64,000 bases of DNA from Rhodanobacter sp. FW104-R8 (GTDB lineage: Bacteria; Pseudomonadota; Gammaproteobacteria; Xanthomonadales; Rhodanobacteraceae). The position numbers and the translations under genes are program-made. The stretch spans positions 1 to 64,000 of the forward strand of contig NZ_LVJR01000028.1 in the NCBI RefSeq assembly GCF_001617365.1, read 5' to 3'. Under the pieces are notes generated by a model. The model searched no databases, was not told the origin of the DNA, and worked only from the letters and a program-made list of their open reading frames with translations. Below, piece after piece: positions 8,479 to 16,844 of the stretch (the stretch's first letter is position 1; every line of letters begins with the position of its first letter).

Positions 8479-10620
8479 TCACTTCAGCCGCCAGGCGTGA
8501 TAGCGCGCCAGCCAGCCCAGTACCCGCTCGGGCGCATGCGCCTTCTTCCAGTTGCCGGCGGCGTACTTGTTCGCCTCCGCCCAGGTCGGATAGGCGTGGA
8601 TGGTGCCCAGGATCTTGTTCAGGCCAAGCCCGTGGCGCATGGCCAGCACGAACTCGGCCAGCATCTCGCCGGCATGCTGGCCGACGATGGTCGCGCCGAG
8701 GATGCGGTCCTTGCCGGGCGGGGTCAGGATTTTCACGAAGCCGTGCGCCTGATCCTCGGTAATGGCGCGATCCAGCTCGTCCAGTTCGTAGCGGGTGACT
8801 TCGTAAGCGGTCGCCCGTTCCCGCGCCTCGCGCTCGTTGATGCCGACGCGCGCCACCTCGGGATCGACGAAGGTGACGGCCGGAATGACCGAGTAGTCGG
8901 CGCGGAAGCGACGAAACTGGCCAAATAGCGCGTTGACGGTGGCATACCAGGCCTGATGCGCGGCGGTGTGCGTGAACTGGTACGGGCCGGCGACATCGCC
9001 GCAGGCATGGATGTTGGGATACAGCGTGGCCAGGTACGCGTCGGTCGGCACCGTGGGCGCGGCAGCGATGCCCAGTGCCTCCAGGCCGAGGCCAGCCGTG
9101 CGTGGTTTGCGACCCACCGCCACCAGCAACGTGTCGAAATACAGTTGTGCGCGCTGGTCTCCGGCCTCACACACCAGCACATGCCCATCGCCGAGCGGCT
9201 CGACGGCTACGGCCTTGTGGCCGATGCGCACGTCCACCCCATCGGCGCTCAGTCGGGCCTGCACGAAGGCGGAGACTTCGTCGTCCTCGCGCAGCAGCAG
9301 ACGGTCGAAGGCCTCGACCTGGATCACGGCCGACCCCAGCCGCGCAAAGGCCTGCGCCAGCTCGCAACCGATGGGCCCGCCGCCGAGTACCAGCAGATGC
9401 CGGGGCAGTTCACGCAACTGCCACAGCGTCTCCGAGGTCAGATAGCCCGAAGTGGCCAGGCCTGGAATCGGAGGCACCAGCGGCTCGGCACCGGAAGCGA
9501 TCACGATGGCGCGCGTGCTGATCGGCTCGCCGTCGATTTCCACCACCCAGGGCGACACGATGCGCGCGTGGCCGCGCCGCACGTCGACACCCAGTGCACG
9601 GTACCGCTCGATCGAATCGTGCGGCACCACCGTGGCCACCGCCTTCCGCACGCGCTCCATGACCGCCCGGAAATCGATCCGCACCTGGCCCGTCTCCACA
9701 CCGGCCCGCGCGGCACCACGTGCCTGCGCCGCCATCCGGGCGGCATGGATCAGCGCTTTGGACGGCACGCAGCCGGTGTTGAGGCAATCGCCCCCCATCG
9801 CCTGCTCTTCGACCAGCGTGACCTTCGCGCGCACCGTCGCGGCAATGTAGGCACTGACCAGCCCCGCCGAACCCGCGCCGATCACTACCAGGTTGCGGTC
9901 GAACCGCTTCGGTTTCGGCCAGCGCCCATAGGCCCGGCAGGCTTTCATGCGGGCGACGATCCATCGTGACAGCAGCGGAAATACGCCAAGCAGCGCAAGC
10001 GATCCGAGCATCCGGGGCGACAGGACACCCGACATGGATTGCAGCGCAGCCAACTGCGTACCCGCATTGACGAAGACCACCGTCGCCGCCAGCATGCCGA
10101 CCTGACTGACCAGGTAGAACGTGCGCGTTGGCAACATGGTCAGCCCCATCAGCAGGTTGACCGCGAAGAAGGGAATCACCGGAACCAGCCGCAGCGTGAA
10201 CAGGTACAACCCGCCTTCGCGCCGGATGCCTTCGTTGATCGCATGCAGGCGTTTGCCGAAGTGCTGCTGCACGGCATCGCGGAATACGAGGCGGCTGGCC
10301 AGGAACGCCAGTGTCGCCCCGATGCTGGAGGCAAAAGATACGAGCAACGTGCCCTCCAGCAGCCCGAACAAGGCGCCGCCCGCGAGCGTCAGCAACGTCG
10401 CGGCGGGGAGCGAAAAGGCCGCAAACGCCACATACACAAGAAAGAAGGCTGCCGCGAGGGATACCGGATGGGCCTGGCGATAGCCATCCAGCGCGTGCTG
10501 CCGGCCCTTCAGCGCCTCCAGACTGAACTGATGCTGCAGACCCAGCGCGAAGAAGGCGACTACCACGCCAAGCAGCCCGACGAGAATCAGTGACCGGATG
10601 AGCGTGGTCTTGTTTTTCAT
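8479..10620 (-). CDS. Fusion of VTT (TVP38/TMEM64) membrane domain and FAD-dependent disulfide oxidoreductase
   Basis: A 713-residue fusion. Residues 1 to about 225 are a polytopic VTT/SNARE-associated domain with the signature LRLVPVIPFFAVNLLMGLTMLP. After a short basic linker, residues from about 240 form a complete class I pyridine-nucleotide-disulfide reductase. It has the FAD motif VVIGAGSAGLVSA, the redox-active pair in GGDCLNTGCVPSKAL, an NAD(P) motif HLLVLGGGPIGCELA, the FAD motif ACGDVAGPYQFTHTA and the dimerisation end IHAYPTWAEA. It resembles mercuric reductase or dihydrolipoamide dehydrogenase, but the substrate is unknown. It lies 209 bases upstream of arsS on the same strand, so a thiol-redox role near arsenic metabolism is plausible but unproven. 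Confidence 0.88.
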   Translation of the reverse strand: MKNKTTLIRSLILVGLLGVVVAFFALGLQHQFSLEALKGRQHALDGYRQAHPVSLAAAFFLVYVAFAAFSLPAATLLTLAGGALFGLLEGTLLVSFASSIGATLAFLASRLVFRDAVQQHFGKRLHAINEGIRREGGLYLFTLRLVPVIPFFAVNLLMGLTMLPTRTFYLVSQVGMLAATVVFVNAGTQLAALQSMSGVLSPRMLGSLALLGVFPLLSRWIVARMKACRAYGRWPKPKRFDRNLVVIGAGSAGLVSAYIAATVRAKVTLVEEQAMGGDCLNTGCVPSKALIHAARMAAQARGAARAGVETGQVRIDFRAVMERVRKAVATVVPHDSIERYRALGVDVRRGHARIVSPWVVEIDGEPISTRAIVIASGAEPLVPPIPGLATSGYLTSETLWQLRELPRHLLVLGGGPIGCELAQAFARLGSAVIQVEAFDRLLLREDDEVSAFVQARLSADGVDVRIGHKAVAVEPLGDGHVLVCEAGDQRAQLYFDTLLVAVGRKPRTAGLGLEALGIAAAPTVPTDAYLATLYPNIHACGDVAGPYQFTHTAAHQAWYATVNALFGQFRRFRADYSVIPAVTFVDPEVARVGINEREARERATAYEVTRYELDELDRAITEDQAHGFVKILTPPGKDRILGATIVGQHAGEMLAEFVLAMRHGLGLNKILGTIHAYPTWAEANKYAAGNWKKAHAPERVLGWLARYHAWRLK

Positions 10621-10713
10621 GCGTCGAATGACCGAAGGAAACCGAATGGCGTCAACACGACCGACCGGCGCTCATGGAGTTCTCCGCCATGCGCTGGGGC
10701 GGCGCGGGGCAAC

Positions 10714-11223
10714 TCAATCCTTCAGATACTCCTGGACCATCTGGCGACCGCGGTGAATGCGGCTCTTCACTGCCTGGCGCGTCAGCAGCAGCCGGTCGGC
10801 GATCTCGGTAATCGAAAATTCCTCGAAATCGCGCAGGATTATCGCTTCGCGATACTTGTCCGGCAACGACTGGATGGCGGCCGCCAGATCGCGGCGCAGA
10901 TCGAAGCGGTCGGTGTAAGTGAAAATGGGGTGATCCGACTCCGGCAGTTCGACCTGCCCGCGCATCGAACGCAGCAACCGCTGGCATTCCCGTCGTACGA
11001 TCGAAAACGTCCACGCCGGGAACGCAGAGATCGTGCGCAACGCGCCAATGCGTCGGTAGATCAACAGCAGTGATTCCTGCACCGCATCGTCCGGATCCAC
11101 GCTGCTCGCGCATTGCGACTGGGCGATACGGCGCAGGCCGGGACGGCACAAAATCAACAGCTTCTCCACGGCAGCGAGGTCGCCCTGACGTGCGGATTCC
11201 AGCAGTATGGGGTCATGTTGCAT
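10714..11223 (-). CDS. ECF RNA polymerase sigma factor, likely regulator of the bufferin regulon
   Basis: A 169-residue ECF sigma-70 factor. Region 2 includes DPDDAVQESLLLIYRRIGAL, and region 4 is PDKYREAIILRDFEEFSITEIADRLLLTRQAVKSRIHRGR, a helix-turn-helix that would read the -35 element. No anti-sigma gene is adjacent; Caulobacter-type systems pair the sigma factor with NrsF. A promoter motif at 11282-11315, upstream of this gene, recurs before four further units up to 17.7 kb, implying autoregulation and control of the bufferin block. That assignment is inference from shared motifs and location. Confidence 0.88.
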   Translation of the reverse strand: MQHDPILLESARQGDLAAVEKLLILCRPGLRRIAQSQCASSVDPDDAVQESLLLIYRRIGALRTISAFPAWTFSIVRRECQRLLRSMRGQVELPESDHPIFTYTDRFDLRRDLAAAIQSLPDKYREAIILRDFEEFSITEIADRLLLTRQAVKSRIHRGRQMVQEYLKD

Positions 11224-11281
11224 GGGGCACCTCGCGATGGCAGCTCGATGATGTGGTGCAGGAATGGCCCTACCACATTCA

Positions 11282-11315
11282 CCCTATAGAGGGAACCAAT
11301 ACCCGAAAGGATTCA
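11282..11315 (-). promoter_or_regulatory. Putative ECF promoter (motif A) of the sigma-factor gene
   Basis: On the minus strand TGAATCCTTTCG is followed after 12 bases by CTCTATAGGG, about 60 bases before the sigma ATG. The -35-like block (11304-11315) and the -10-like block (11282-11291) have the same spacing as four other copies in the region. Function is inferred from repetition and placement. Confidence 0.65.
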
Positions 11316-11364
11316 AAATCGGCGTCGAGCCGCCACGCCGCGGTGAAACACATCCGGGTCTGGC

Positions 11365-11862
11365 CTAAAGGGCCGGGCGGCGACCGATGGGCCAGAACCT
11401 CACCAGCCACCGATCGAGCGACAGGCTGCCCGGCCCCCATGCCACGAGGGCCAGCAGCATCAGGGCCCATATCTTGTGGTCGTTGAAATCGCTACCCATC
11501 AGCCCGGTCCAGAAACCGTGCGGCCACAGATCGGGATAGGAAGTCACCGCCATGATGTTGTAGATGAACAAGAACGCGGCGGTGAGTCGCCCGCCCAGCC
11601 CCAACAGGAGGAACCAGGGCAGGATCAACTCGATCCAGGTGCCGAGGAATGCCGCAGCGTCGCCGGACAGCAGCGGCACGTGATACTCGTTGTTGAACAG
11701 GTAGGACGTGCCGGAGGGATCTTCGAACTTCACCACGCCGGCCCGCCAGAACGCCAACGCCACCCAGACCCGGAACAGCAGCAGGGCGAGCGGCCCCAGC
11801 CCCGAAAACACGTGGACGAGTCGCTCATAGCGATCCCCTGTCCAGGCAAGAAACTTGTTCAT
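11365..11862 (-). CDS. DoxX-family membrane protein of the bufferin operon
   Basis: A 165-residue DoxX-type protein with about four membrane segments (for example LGPLALLLFRVWVALAFWRAGVVKF and LIPWFLL-type helices). DoxX-like proteins are regular members of DUF2282-DUF692-DUF2063 operons, where they are sometimes called BufD. The start at 11862 overlaps the bufC stop (ATGA) and has the ribosome-binding site CGAGGAGAGCGG. As the last gene of the operon it may act as a redox or export accessory; no catalytic motif is visible. Confidence 0.82.
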   Translation of the reverse strand: MNKFLAWTGDRYERLVHVFSGLGPLALLLFRVWVALAFWRAGVVKFEDPSGTSYLFNNEYHVPLLSGDAAAFLGTWIELILPWFLLLGLGGRLTAAFLFIYNIMAVTSYPDLWPHGFWTGLMGSDFNDHKIWALMLLALVAWGPGSLSLDRWLVRFWPIGRRPAL

Positions 11863-12644
11863 GTCCCGCTCTCCTCGTCGATAAATGCCACGATCAACCC
11901 CTGCGCAAGCAGATCCCGCAGGCAGGGTTCCGGATCGAAGCCGTCGTCCACCTCGGATGCCACCCGACAAGCCGACGCCATATCACGCCCATCGGCCAGC
12001 GCCTCGATGCAGCGGAAGGTGGCCGGATCGACGGTCGTCATCGCCACGTCGCCGCCGTCGCGCCACAGCAGCACATGTTCGCCGTTGCCCTCGAGTTTCA
12101 GTGCTGGTCCATCCGGCATCCGGCACCAGTGCCAGATCGTCAGTACGGCGTGATCGCTGCGCAGCCTCTGCAGGCTCGGATGCAGGCGGACGCGCAGCCG
12201 GTCCGGCGCCACCGCGGCCGCGTCGGCACCCATGGCGGCACTGACGGACACGGCATCGGGTGCCAGGGCAGCGACCTGGCGCAACCAGTCCAGGCGCGCC
12301 ACATCCGCCAGATAGCCCAGCGCCCGCACCTCCGGCATGGTGGCGATGAACCCGGCCAGCGAGCCGCCGAACTGCTGCAGGTTGCCGCAGGTCGAAGGGT
12401 GCTGCAGTCGATAGCGCTCCGCCATGGCCTCGAAAAACGCCTCGCCGACCAGGGCCAGCACGGTGGGATAGCTGTCGCGCAAGGCCGCCGTCAGGGTTCC
12501 GGCCACCGCGTGCCGGTAGATACGCAATCGCGCCGAAGGCTCGAGTCCGGCACCATCGACCCACGTTGCCGCGGCGTCGCCTCGCCCCAGCAGGGCGTCG
12601 ACGAAACCTCGCTGCAGCTCACGCAATCGCGGTGCGGCAGGCAT
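11859..12644 (-). CDS. bufC: BufC/HvfC-type RiPP maturation partner (DUF2063 N-terminal domain)
   Basis: A 261-residue protein whose N-terminal half is the DUF2063 'putative DNA-binding' domain (LRELQRGFVDALLGRG, then LRIYRHAVAGTLTAALRDSYPTVLALVG). In metallophore RiPP systems this is the recognition partner that delivers the precursor to the DUF692 oxygenase, not a DNA-binding protein. It overlaps bufB by 26 bases and doxX by 4, so it is tightly coupled to both. The C-terminal half is the less conserved domain usual for BufC. Confidence 0.85.
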   Translation of the reverse strand: MPAAPRLRELQRGFVDALLGRGDAAATWVDGAGLEPSARLRIYRHAVAGTLTAALRDSYPTVLALVGEAFFEAMAERYRLQHPSTCGNLQQFGGSLAGFIATMPEVRALGYLADVARLDWLRQVAALAPDAVSVSAAMGADAAAVAPDRLRVRLHPSLQRLRSDHAVLTIWHWCRMPDGPALKLEGNGEHVLLWRDGGDVAMTTVDPATFRCIEALADGRDMASACRVASEVDDGFDPEPCLRDLLAQGLIVAFIDEESGT

Positions 12645-13485
12645 GCAGCCTCTCCTCGGCCCGGCCGGCTTCGGCCAGCAGAACTTCCAGCTCGGGAATG
12701 TCCTGATCCCATTCGATCAACGTAGGCTGCGCACCGCACAGCTCCAGCGCCTCGCCGTAAAGGGCCCAGACTTCGTCGGCCACCGGCCGGCTATGGCTGT
12801 CGATCAGCATGGGAACGGGCAGATGTCCCTTCCGGATGAAGCCGGCCAGGTGTATTTCGCGCACTGACGCATGCGGCATGGCACGCAGATAGTCATGGGG
12901 GTCGAACCCGTGGTTGATACTGTTGACGTAGATGTTGTTCACGTCCAGCAACAGCCCGCAACCGCTGCGACGGACCAATTCCGCCACAAACGCGGACTCC
13001 GGCATGTCCGCGTCGCGAAAGCCCAGATAGCTCGACACGTTCTCTACCAGGAACTCGCGCCCCAGCGCCTCCTGTACCTGCGACACCCGCGAAACCATCA
13101 GCGCCAGCGCTTCCTCGGTGAAGGGCAATGGCAGCAGTTCGTTCATGTGCGCGCCGCCGAACGCCCCCCAGCAAATATGGTCGGAAACCAGCGCCGGTTC
13201 GTAGCGATCAACCAGTCTGCGCAAGGTGGCGAGATGCGCCTGGTCGAGGGCATCGGCCGAGCCCAATGACAAGCCGACGCCGTGCAGGCTCAGCGGATAG
13301 TCGGCACGAATGCGCTCCAACGCGGCGTGCATGGCGCCACCTGCGCCGAAATAGTTCTCGCTGTGCACCTCGAACCAGGGTACGGGTGGCCGCTCGGCCA
13401 GCACGCGTTCAATGTGCGGGGCGCGCAACCCGATCCCGGCAGCCGCCGGGACCGGTCGCTGCACGAAGGGCAGCACAGGGTTCAT
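12619..13485 (-). CDS. bufB: BufB-type multinuclear iron oxygenase (DUF692, MbnB-like)
   Basis: A 288-residue TIM-barrel DUF692 enzyme. Iron-ligand-type residues sit in WFEVHSENYFGAGG, LSLHGVGLSLGS, LVSDHICWG, FLVENVSSYLGF, LLLDVNNIYVNSINHGFDP and EIHLAGF, closing with LIEWDQDIPELEVLL. Relatives (MbnB, BufB, HvfB) oxidatively convert cysteines of RiPP precursors to oxazolone/thioamide or thiooxazole groups that bind copper. It lies 8 bases after bufA. The start at 13485 was chosen because the longer frame runs antisense-like through bufA in another frame. Confidence 0.92.
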   Translation of the reverse strand: MNPVLPFVQRPVPAAAGIGLRAPHIERVLAERPPVPWFEVHSENYFGAGGAMHAALERIRADYPLSLHGVGLSLGSADALDQAHLATLRRLVDRYEPALVSDHICWGAFGGAHMNELLPLPFTEEALALMVSRVSQVQEALGREFLVENVSSYLGFRDADMPESAFVAELVRRSGCGLLLDVNNIYVNSINHGFDPHDYLRAMPHASVREIHLAGFIRKGHLPVPMLIDSHSRPVADEVWALYGEALELCGAQPTLIEWDQDIPELEVLLAEAGRAEERLHACRTAIA

Positions 13486-13493
13486 CGCGTTGC

Positions 13494-13790
13494 TCAGCCC
13501 TTGTCGGCCGGACTGGTCGAGCCGCCGTCGATCTTCTCGCACAGGCCGGCCGGTACCGCGACGAACGCGCTCGGGTCGCGCGCCTTGCTGTCCTGGCCGG
13601 CGCAGGAATGCCCCGGCGACTTGCAGTCGTTCTTGTGGGCCGCATTGATGCCGTAGCACTTGGTCATGCCCATGTCGCCGGCTTTCGCGCCGCCGGCACC
13701 GGCAGGTGCCGGCGCAGCAGTGGCCATCGCGGCGACGCCGAGCGTCAGGGCGCCGACCAGGGCCGTTTTCAGCAGGTTCTGGCTGTTCAT
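13494..13790 (-). CDS. bufA1: BufA1-type periplasmic bufferin precursor (DUF2282)
   Basis: A 98-residue secreted peptide: a signal sequence ([21 protein letters not shown]), a Gly/Ala linker, then a core with four cysteines at 45, 56, 63 and 84 ([27 protein letters not shown]). This is the DUF2282/bufferin pattern; known bufferins are copper-binding RiPPs whose cysteines are modified by BufB-BufC. The ATG at 13790 has GGAG nine bases upstream; 13799 is an alternative start. It is the first gene of the bufA-bufB-bufC-doxX operon and has an ECF-type motif 41 bases upstream. Confidence 0.9.
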   Translation of the reverse strand: MNSQNLLKTALVGALTLGVAAMATAAPAPAGAGGAKAGDMGMTKCYGINAAHKNDCKSPGHSCAGQDSKARDPSAFVAVPAGLCEKIDGGSTSPADKG

Positions 13791-13830
13791 GATGCGCATC
13801 TCCGTAGAGTGAACCGGATCTTTCCGGCAA

Positions 13831-13863
13831 CCCATAGAGCACCTGATCAGGCGAAAGGATTCA
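13831..13863 (-). promoter_or_regulatory. Putative ECF promoter (motif A) of the bufferin operon
   Basis: Minus-strand TGAATCCTTTCG (13852-13863) is followed after 12 bases by CTCTATGGG (13831-13839). Both blocks are essentially identical to the copy before the sigma gene, and the bufA ATG is about 41 bases downstream. Confidence 0.68.
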
Positions 13864-14050
13864 TTCGCCCGGAACCCGGTTCGCCGTGCATTCGTGAATC
13901 GGATGCATCGGTTCGAATGCCGCGCACTTTGCGGGAGCCGCAAGTCGACCCATGGGGTTCCATCGCGACGGTCCCCGCGGACGCCGCAAACGATCGAAGT
14001 GATTCCGCTGCCCGCGGCAATCCACCCCTCGTCGCCTTGGTCCGACGGCG

Positions 14051-14737
14051 CTACGCGTTGAGCTTCGCGTCAAGCGCGATGGCCTGGTGAGAGAGGATTT
14101 CCAGCCGGGTGTCCTCGAGTACCGCACGCCCTTTCCAGGCGGACAGCATCGTGTCACGCGCTCCGAGGATCATGCGGATCTCGTCCATGCAGAGCGCGAC
14201 GACGCACTCCAGCACGGTGTCGATCGCATCATGGCCGGTGCGCAGGCGCATGTCGGCGAGGATCCGCGCGGTGGCGGATGCGCTGAGCATCAGGTCGCCG
14301 GTGACCCAGCTGTTGACCGTGAACAGGCTGACCGGAAGCCCCTTGGCATCCATCCCGATGGCCAGCAAGTGCCGCGTGGCGACCTGCCTGCCGGGGTTGC
14401 CTGTCAAGGCCGCAAAGGTCCGCTCCGCCTTTGACTGCATGCGCCGGGACCAGAGTGGGCGGCGGGCGAACAGGTGGAAATGGCCGTGCTCGGCAGCCGC
14501 CGGCCGATCCTCCGGCGAATGCGAGTGGTAGAACCACTGGTAGCCGCCGTCCGGGTCGATCGAATCGTCCTCGGGATAATGCTGCCACTGGCGAGGCACC
14601 TGGCCCCCGAGCAGATCGTGCAGCAGGTGTTCGCCGCGCGTCGCGAGTACCGCGTACGTGTCGAGCAAGCGCCGGCCGGCGAGCCCTGTCCGGCGCGCGG
14701 CCGGGTTCGGCGATCGCCGGCCAGGCGCGGAGGCCAT
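14051..14737 (-). CDS. DUF6969-type protein coupled to the Cys-rich peptide gene
   Basis: A 228-residue cytoplasmic protein, likely of the DUF6969 family, with the conserved-looking centre [21 protein letters not shown] and [10 protein letters not shown], rich in Asp and His and so possibly metal-binding. No signal peptide is present. The start at 14737 shares one base with the stop of the Cys-rich gene (TGATG), so the two are translationally coupled. The family has no known biochemical role that I can cite. A modifying or chaperone role for the peptide is inference from the coupling. Confidence 0.72.
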   Translation of the reverse strand: MASAPGRRSPNPAARRTGLAGRRLLDTYAVLATRGEHLLHDLLGGQVPRQWQHYPEDDSIDPDGGYQWFYHSHSPEDRPAAAEHGHFHLFARRPLWSRRMQSKAERTFAALTGNPGRQVATRHLLAIGMDAKGLPVSLFTVNSWVTGDLMLSASATARILADMRLRTGHDAIDTVLECVVALCMDEIRMILGARDTMLSAWKGRAVLEDTRLEILSHQAIALDAKLNA

Positions 14738-15012
14738 CAGTGCTGGGCCGCACACTTCGGCGCACACTTTTGGGCACCGCACTTCGGCGCACATTTTTGG
14801 GCACCGCACTTCGCGTGCATGGAGGCATGCTTCTTGATGGCGTGGCGCTTGTTCGGAGCACACTTGCCTGCGCACTTCGCGCCGCACGCGGCCATGCCAG
14901 ACGCGGGATGGCAGGTTTCCTGGGCGCCGCCCATGCTGGTCGCCGCAACAGGAAGGGCGACGATGGCGGCGGTCAAGGCGGCCAGCGAAGCCAGCTTCAA
15001 GGAATTTTTCAT
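14737..15012 (-). CDS. Small secreted Cys-rich repeat protein, candidate metallophore precursor
   Basis: A 91-residue protein with a signal peptide (LKLASLAALTAAIVALPVAA) and a mature part holding nine cysteines at 34, 43, 47, 51, 69, 74, 78, 83 and 87. The C-terminal segment is a tandem KCGAQKCAP repeat (residues 68-76 and 77-85). Spaced Lys-Cys-Gly/Ala repeats recall HvfA-type RiPP metallophore precursors, but the KCAPK pattern differs and no DUF2282 core is present. ECF motif A lies 56 bases upstream, as for bufA. It could be processed in trans by BufB-BufC or act as a plain thiol-metal buffer; both are inference. The start has GGAG upstream. Confidence 0.78.
   Translation of the reverse strand: MKNSLKLASLAALTAAIVALPVAATSMGGAQETCHPASGMAACGAKCAGKCAPNKRHAIKKHASMHAKCGAQKCAPKCGAQKCAPKCAAQH
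14758..14811 (-). repeat. 27-bp tandem direct repeat encoding KCGAQKCAP
   Basis: Two adjacent 27-base units (14785-14811 and 14758-14784) differ at one base and encode the same nonapeptide. The near-identity at DNA level suggests recent in-frame duplication of the metal-binding segment. Confidence 0.85.
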
Positions 15013-15067
15013 AGGGATCTCCAGGTTGAGGTGTCGAAACAAGGCAGAGACTTTTTGGTCTCGAAGG

Positions 15068-15097
15068 AGAGAGGCGGCCTTGCGACGAAAAGATTCA
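15068..15097 (-). promoter_or_regulatory. Putative ECF promoter (motif A) of the Cys-rich gene
   Basis: Minus-strand TGAATCTTTTCG (15086-15097), then 12 bases, then CTCTCT (15068-15073), about 56 bases before the ATG at 15012. One mismatch in each block compared with the bufA copy. Confidence 0.6.
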
Positions 15098-15112
15098 AAC
15101 CTCGAACGAACA

Positions 15113-16537
15113 TCAATGCTCATCGCGCCGCATATCCCGCAGGAACGACTGGAATTCCGGTGACTCTCCGAGCAACTGCCCCGCCAGGGCGCGCAGGGCA
15201 TCCACCTGGGCGGAGCGCAGATGAAAGGCGGTCGGCATCGCATTGAAGCGCTGCCGCTCGGCGGGGTCGGCGATCTGGTTGAACGTCAGTACGGCGAAAT
15301 CGACCTTGACCCCGGGTTCGCCCGGTGGGCGCATGGCACTGACGTGCCGGGCCCACATCAGGAAGCCATTCTTGGCGAGGGAGACGGTTTCGGTGTTGAG
15401 GATGCCCAGTGACGCATCGAATGAGGCGCGCACCGTATTGATCAGACCCGGTGCGCGACCCTCCACCGACCACGCATAGGGCGCGTAGACCTGCGCGTTG
15501 GCGACGATGACCAGGACGTGCCGCACGCGGTGCAGTTGTTCCGGCGTGAACGCACCCGCCATGTTCGGCACATCACCATATTGCGCGACAGGGCTCATCA
15601 TCGAACCACGCACGCCGAGGTTGTCGGTCACGCCGCCATCGACGAGGCGCAGGATCGGCATCTGCTGCGGATCGTCGTAGCGCGAAAGCGCGCGGGCTAC
15701 GGCGTAGCGACGGTCCAGCATGTCGTCATGCGCCAGTGACTCGGTCACCCACGACTGGTGGCGTTGCGGGCAATCGGGGTAATTGCGCAGGGCGATCGGC
15801 GCAAACGGCCCCGGTACGGCGGCCGACGCCATCACCGCGTTGGCCACCGGATAGGTGGACAGGTCCGAGCACAGGAAATCAAACTGCTGCTGGATGAAGG
15901 AAAACGTCGTGGCGTTGTTCAGGTCGCTCGCGTTGAGGATGATCATCGGCAATCCGGCCGGCGACATATCGGCGAAGGTCTTCCCTTCGAGCAAAGTACG
16001 ATCGAGGTAGGCGGCCATCAGGTCGCTGCGACTGTAATGGCGACCGGCGATCGATAGCAGGTGATCGGGGCGCCACAACAGGCCCAGCAGTTCGCCCTGC
16101 CAGTCGCGGTACAGAAACCGGAACCGGAAGTCACGGAAGATGCGGTCGCCGAACAGGCCGTAGTAGGCCGCCGTATAGCTCCCGCCGGAAACCGACGTGA
16201 TCACGTCCACCAGATTCAGCAGGGGCGTCCGTTGCCCTCCTGCCATCACCTCGGTATCGCGCAATTTTTCCAGCACGCCATAGCTGAAGGCGGCCGCACG
16301 GGTACCACCGCCGGAAAAAGCGAGTACGACGAAGGTATCGCGGATGGCGTGTGGAAAGCGCGTCCCGAACTCGTAGCGATCCTCCACTCCGACCGGCTTG
16401 ATCCGGGTATTCCACGTGCGCGTCGCACAACCCGTCGGCCCGGCCAGGAGCAAGCCGAGCAACAAGAGTCTGGACAGGCCGCGCAACAAGTCATGCGTCG
16501 CGTCCCTCCTGGCAGGCCCTTCACCTGAATCCGCCAT
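15113..16537 (-). CDS. Patatin-like phospholipase, probable lipoprotein
   Basis: A 474-residue patatin-fold hydrolase with an N-terminal membrane signal (LLRGLSRLLLLGLLLAGPTGC) that may end in a weak lipobox. The oxyanion motif FSGGGTRAAAFSYGVLEKL is followed by the nucleophile elbow SVSGGSYTAAYYG and the catalytic Asp in LVDGGVTDNLG. The expected first Gly of GXSXG is Ser. The ATG at 16537 follows the good site AGAGGGC; the longer open frame is noise overlapping the DUF427 gene. It starts 25 bases after DUF427, so the two are probably co-transcribed. The likely substrate is an envelope phospholipid or acyl ester. Confidence 0.86.
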   Translation of the reverse strand: MADSGEGPARRDATHDLLRGLSRLLLLGLLLAGPTGCATRTWNTRIKPVGVEDRYEFGTRFPHAIRDTFVVLAFSGGGTRAAAFSYGVLEKLRDTEVMAGGQRTPLLNLVDVITSVSGGSYTAAYYGLFGDRIFRDFRFRFLYRDWQGELLGLLWRPDHLLSIAGRHYSRSDLMAAYLDRTLLEGKTFADMSPAGLPMIILNASDLNNATTFSFIQQQFDFLCSDLSTYPVANAVMASAAVPGPFAPIALRNYPDCPQRHQSWVTESLAHDDMLDRRYAVARALSRYDDPQQMPILRLVDGGVTDNLGVRGSMMSPVAQYGDVPNMAGAFTPEQLHRVRHVLVIVANAQVYAPYAWSVEGRAPGLINTVRASFDASLGILNTETVSLAKNGFLMWARHVSAMRPPGEPGVKVDFAVLTFNQIADPAERQRFNAMPTAFHLRSAQVDALRALAGQLLGESPEFQSFLRDMRRDEH

Positions 16538-16562
16538 GATGCCCTCTTGCGCATGTCCCCTT

Positions 16563-16844
16563 TCAGGACTGCACCTTGACCCCTCGCCAGAACGCGACGT
16601 GACCGCGGATTTCGGCAGCCGCCGGTTTCGGATCCGGGTAGTACCAGGCCGCGTCGGAGTTGATGTCACCCTCGACGATGACATCCAGGTAACTGGCCGT
16701 ACCTTTCCAGTGACACACCGAATGGTGGTCGCTTTCGCGAAAGTTCTCCCGCTTGAGCGATTCGCGCGGGAAGTAGTGGTTGCCCTCGACCACGATCGTA
16801 TGGGCGCTTTCTGCAATGACGGTGTCTTTCCACACTGCACGCAT
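16563..16844 (-). CDS. DUF427-family protein
   Basis: A 93-residue compact beta-rich DUF427 protein. The family pattern is clear: RAVWKDTVIAES, then GNHYFPRESLKRENF, then HHSVCHWKGTASYLDV and AAWYYPDPKPAAAEIRGHVAFW. DUF427 proteins are common in ECF-sigma-controlled sets, but no reaction is established. The ATG at 16844 has GAGGAG seven bases upstream. The nearest ECF motif (17071-17099) is about 225 bases upstream, leaving an unusually long leader. Confidence 0.85.
   Translation of the reverse strand: MRAVWKDTVIAESAHTIVVEGNHYFPRESLKRENFRESDHHSVCHWKGTASYLDVIVEGDINSDAAWYYPDPKPAAAEIRGHVAFWRGVKVQS

Noticed and set aside
11859-12644. BufC as a DNA-binding protein, as its family label suggests
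   Set aside because: The operon with DUF692 and DUF2282 genes matches RiPP maturation partners; no helix-turn-helix is evident.
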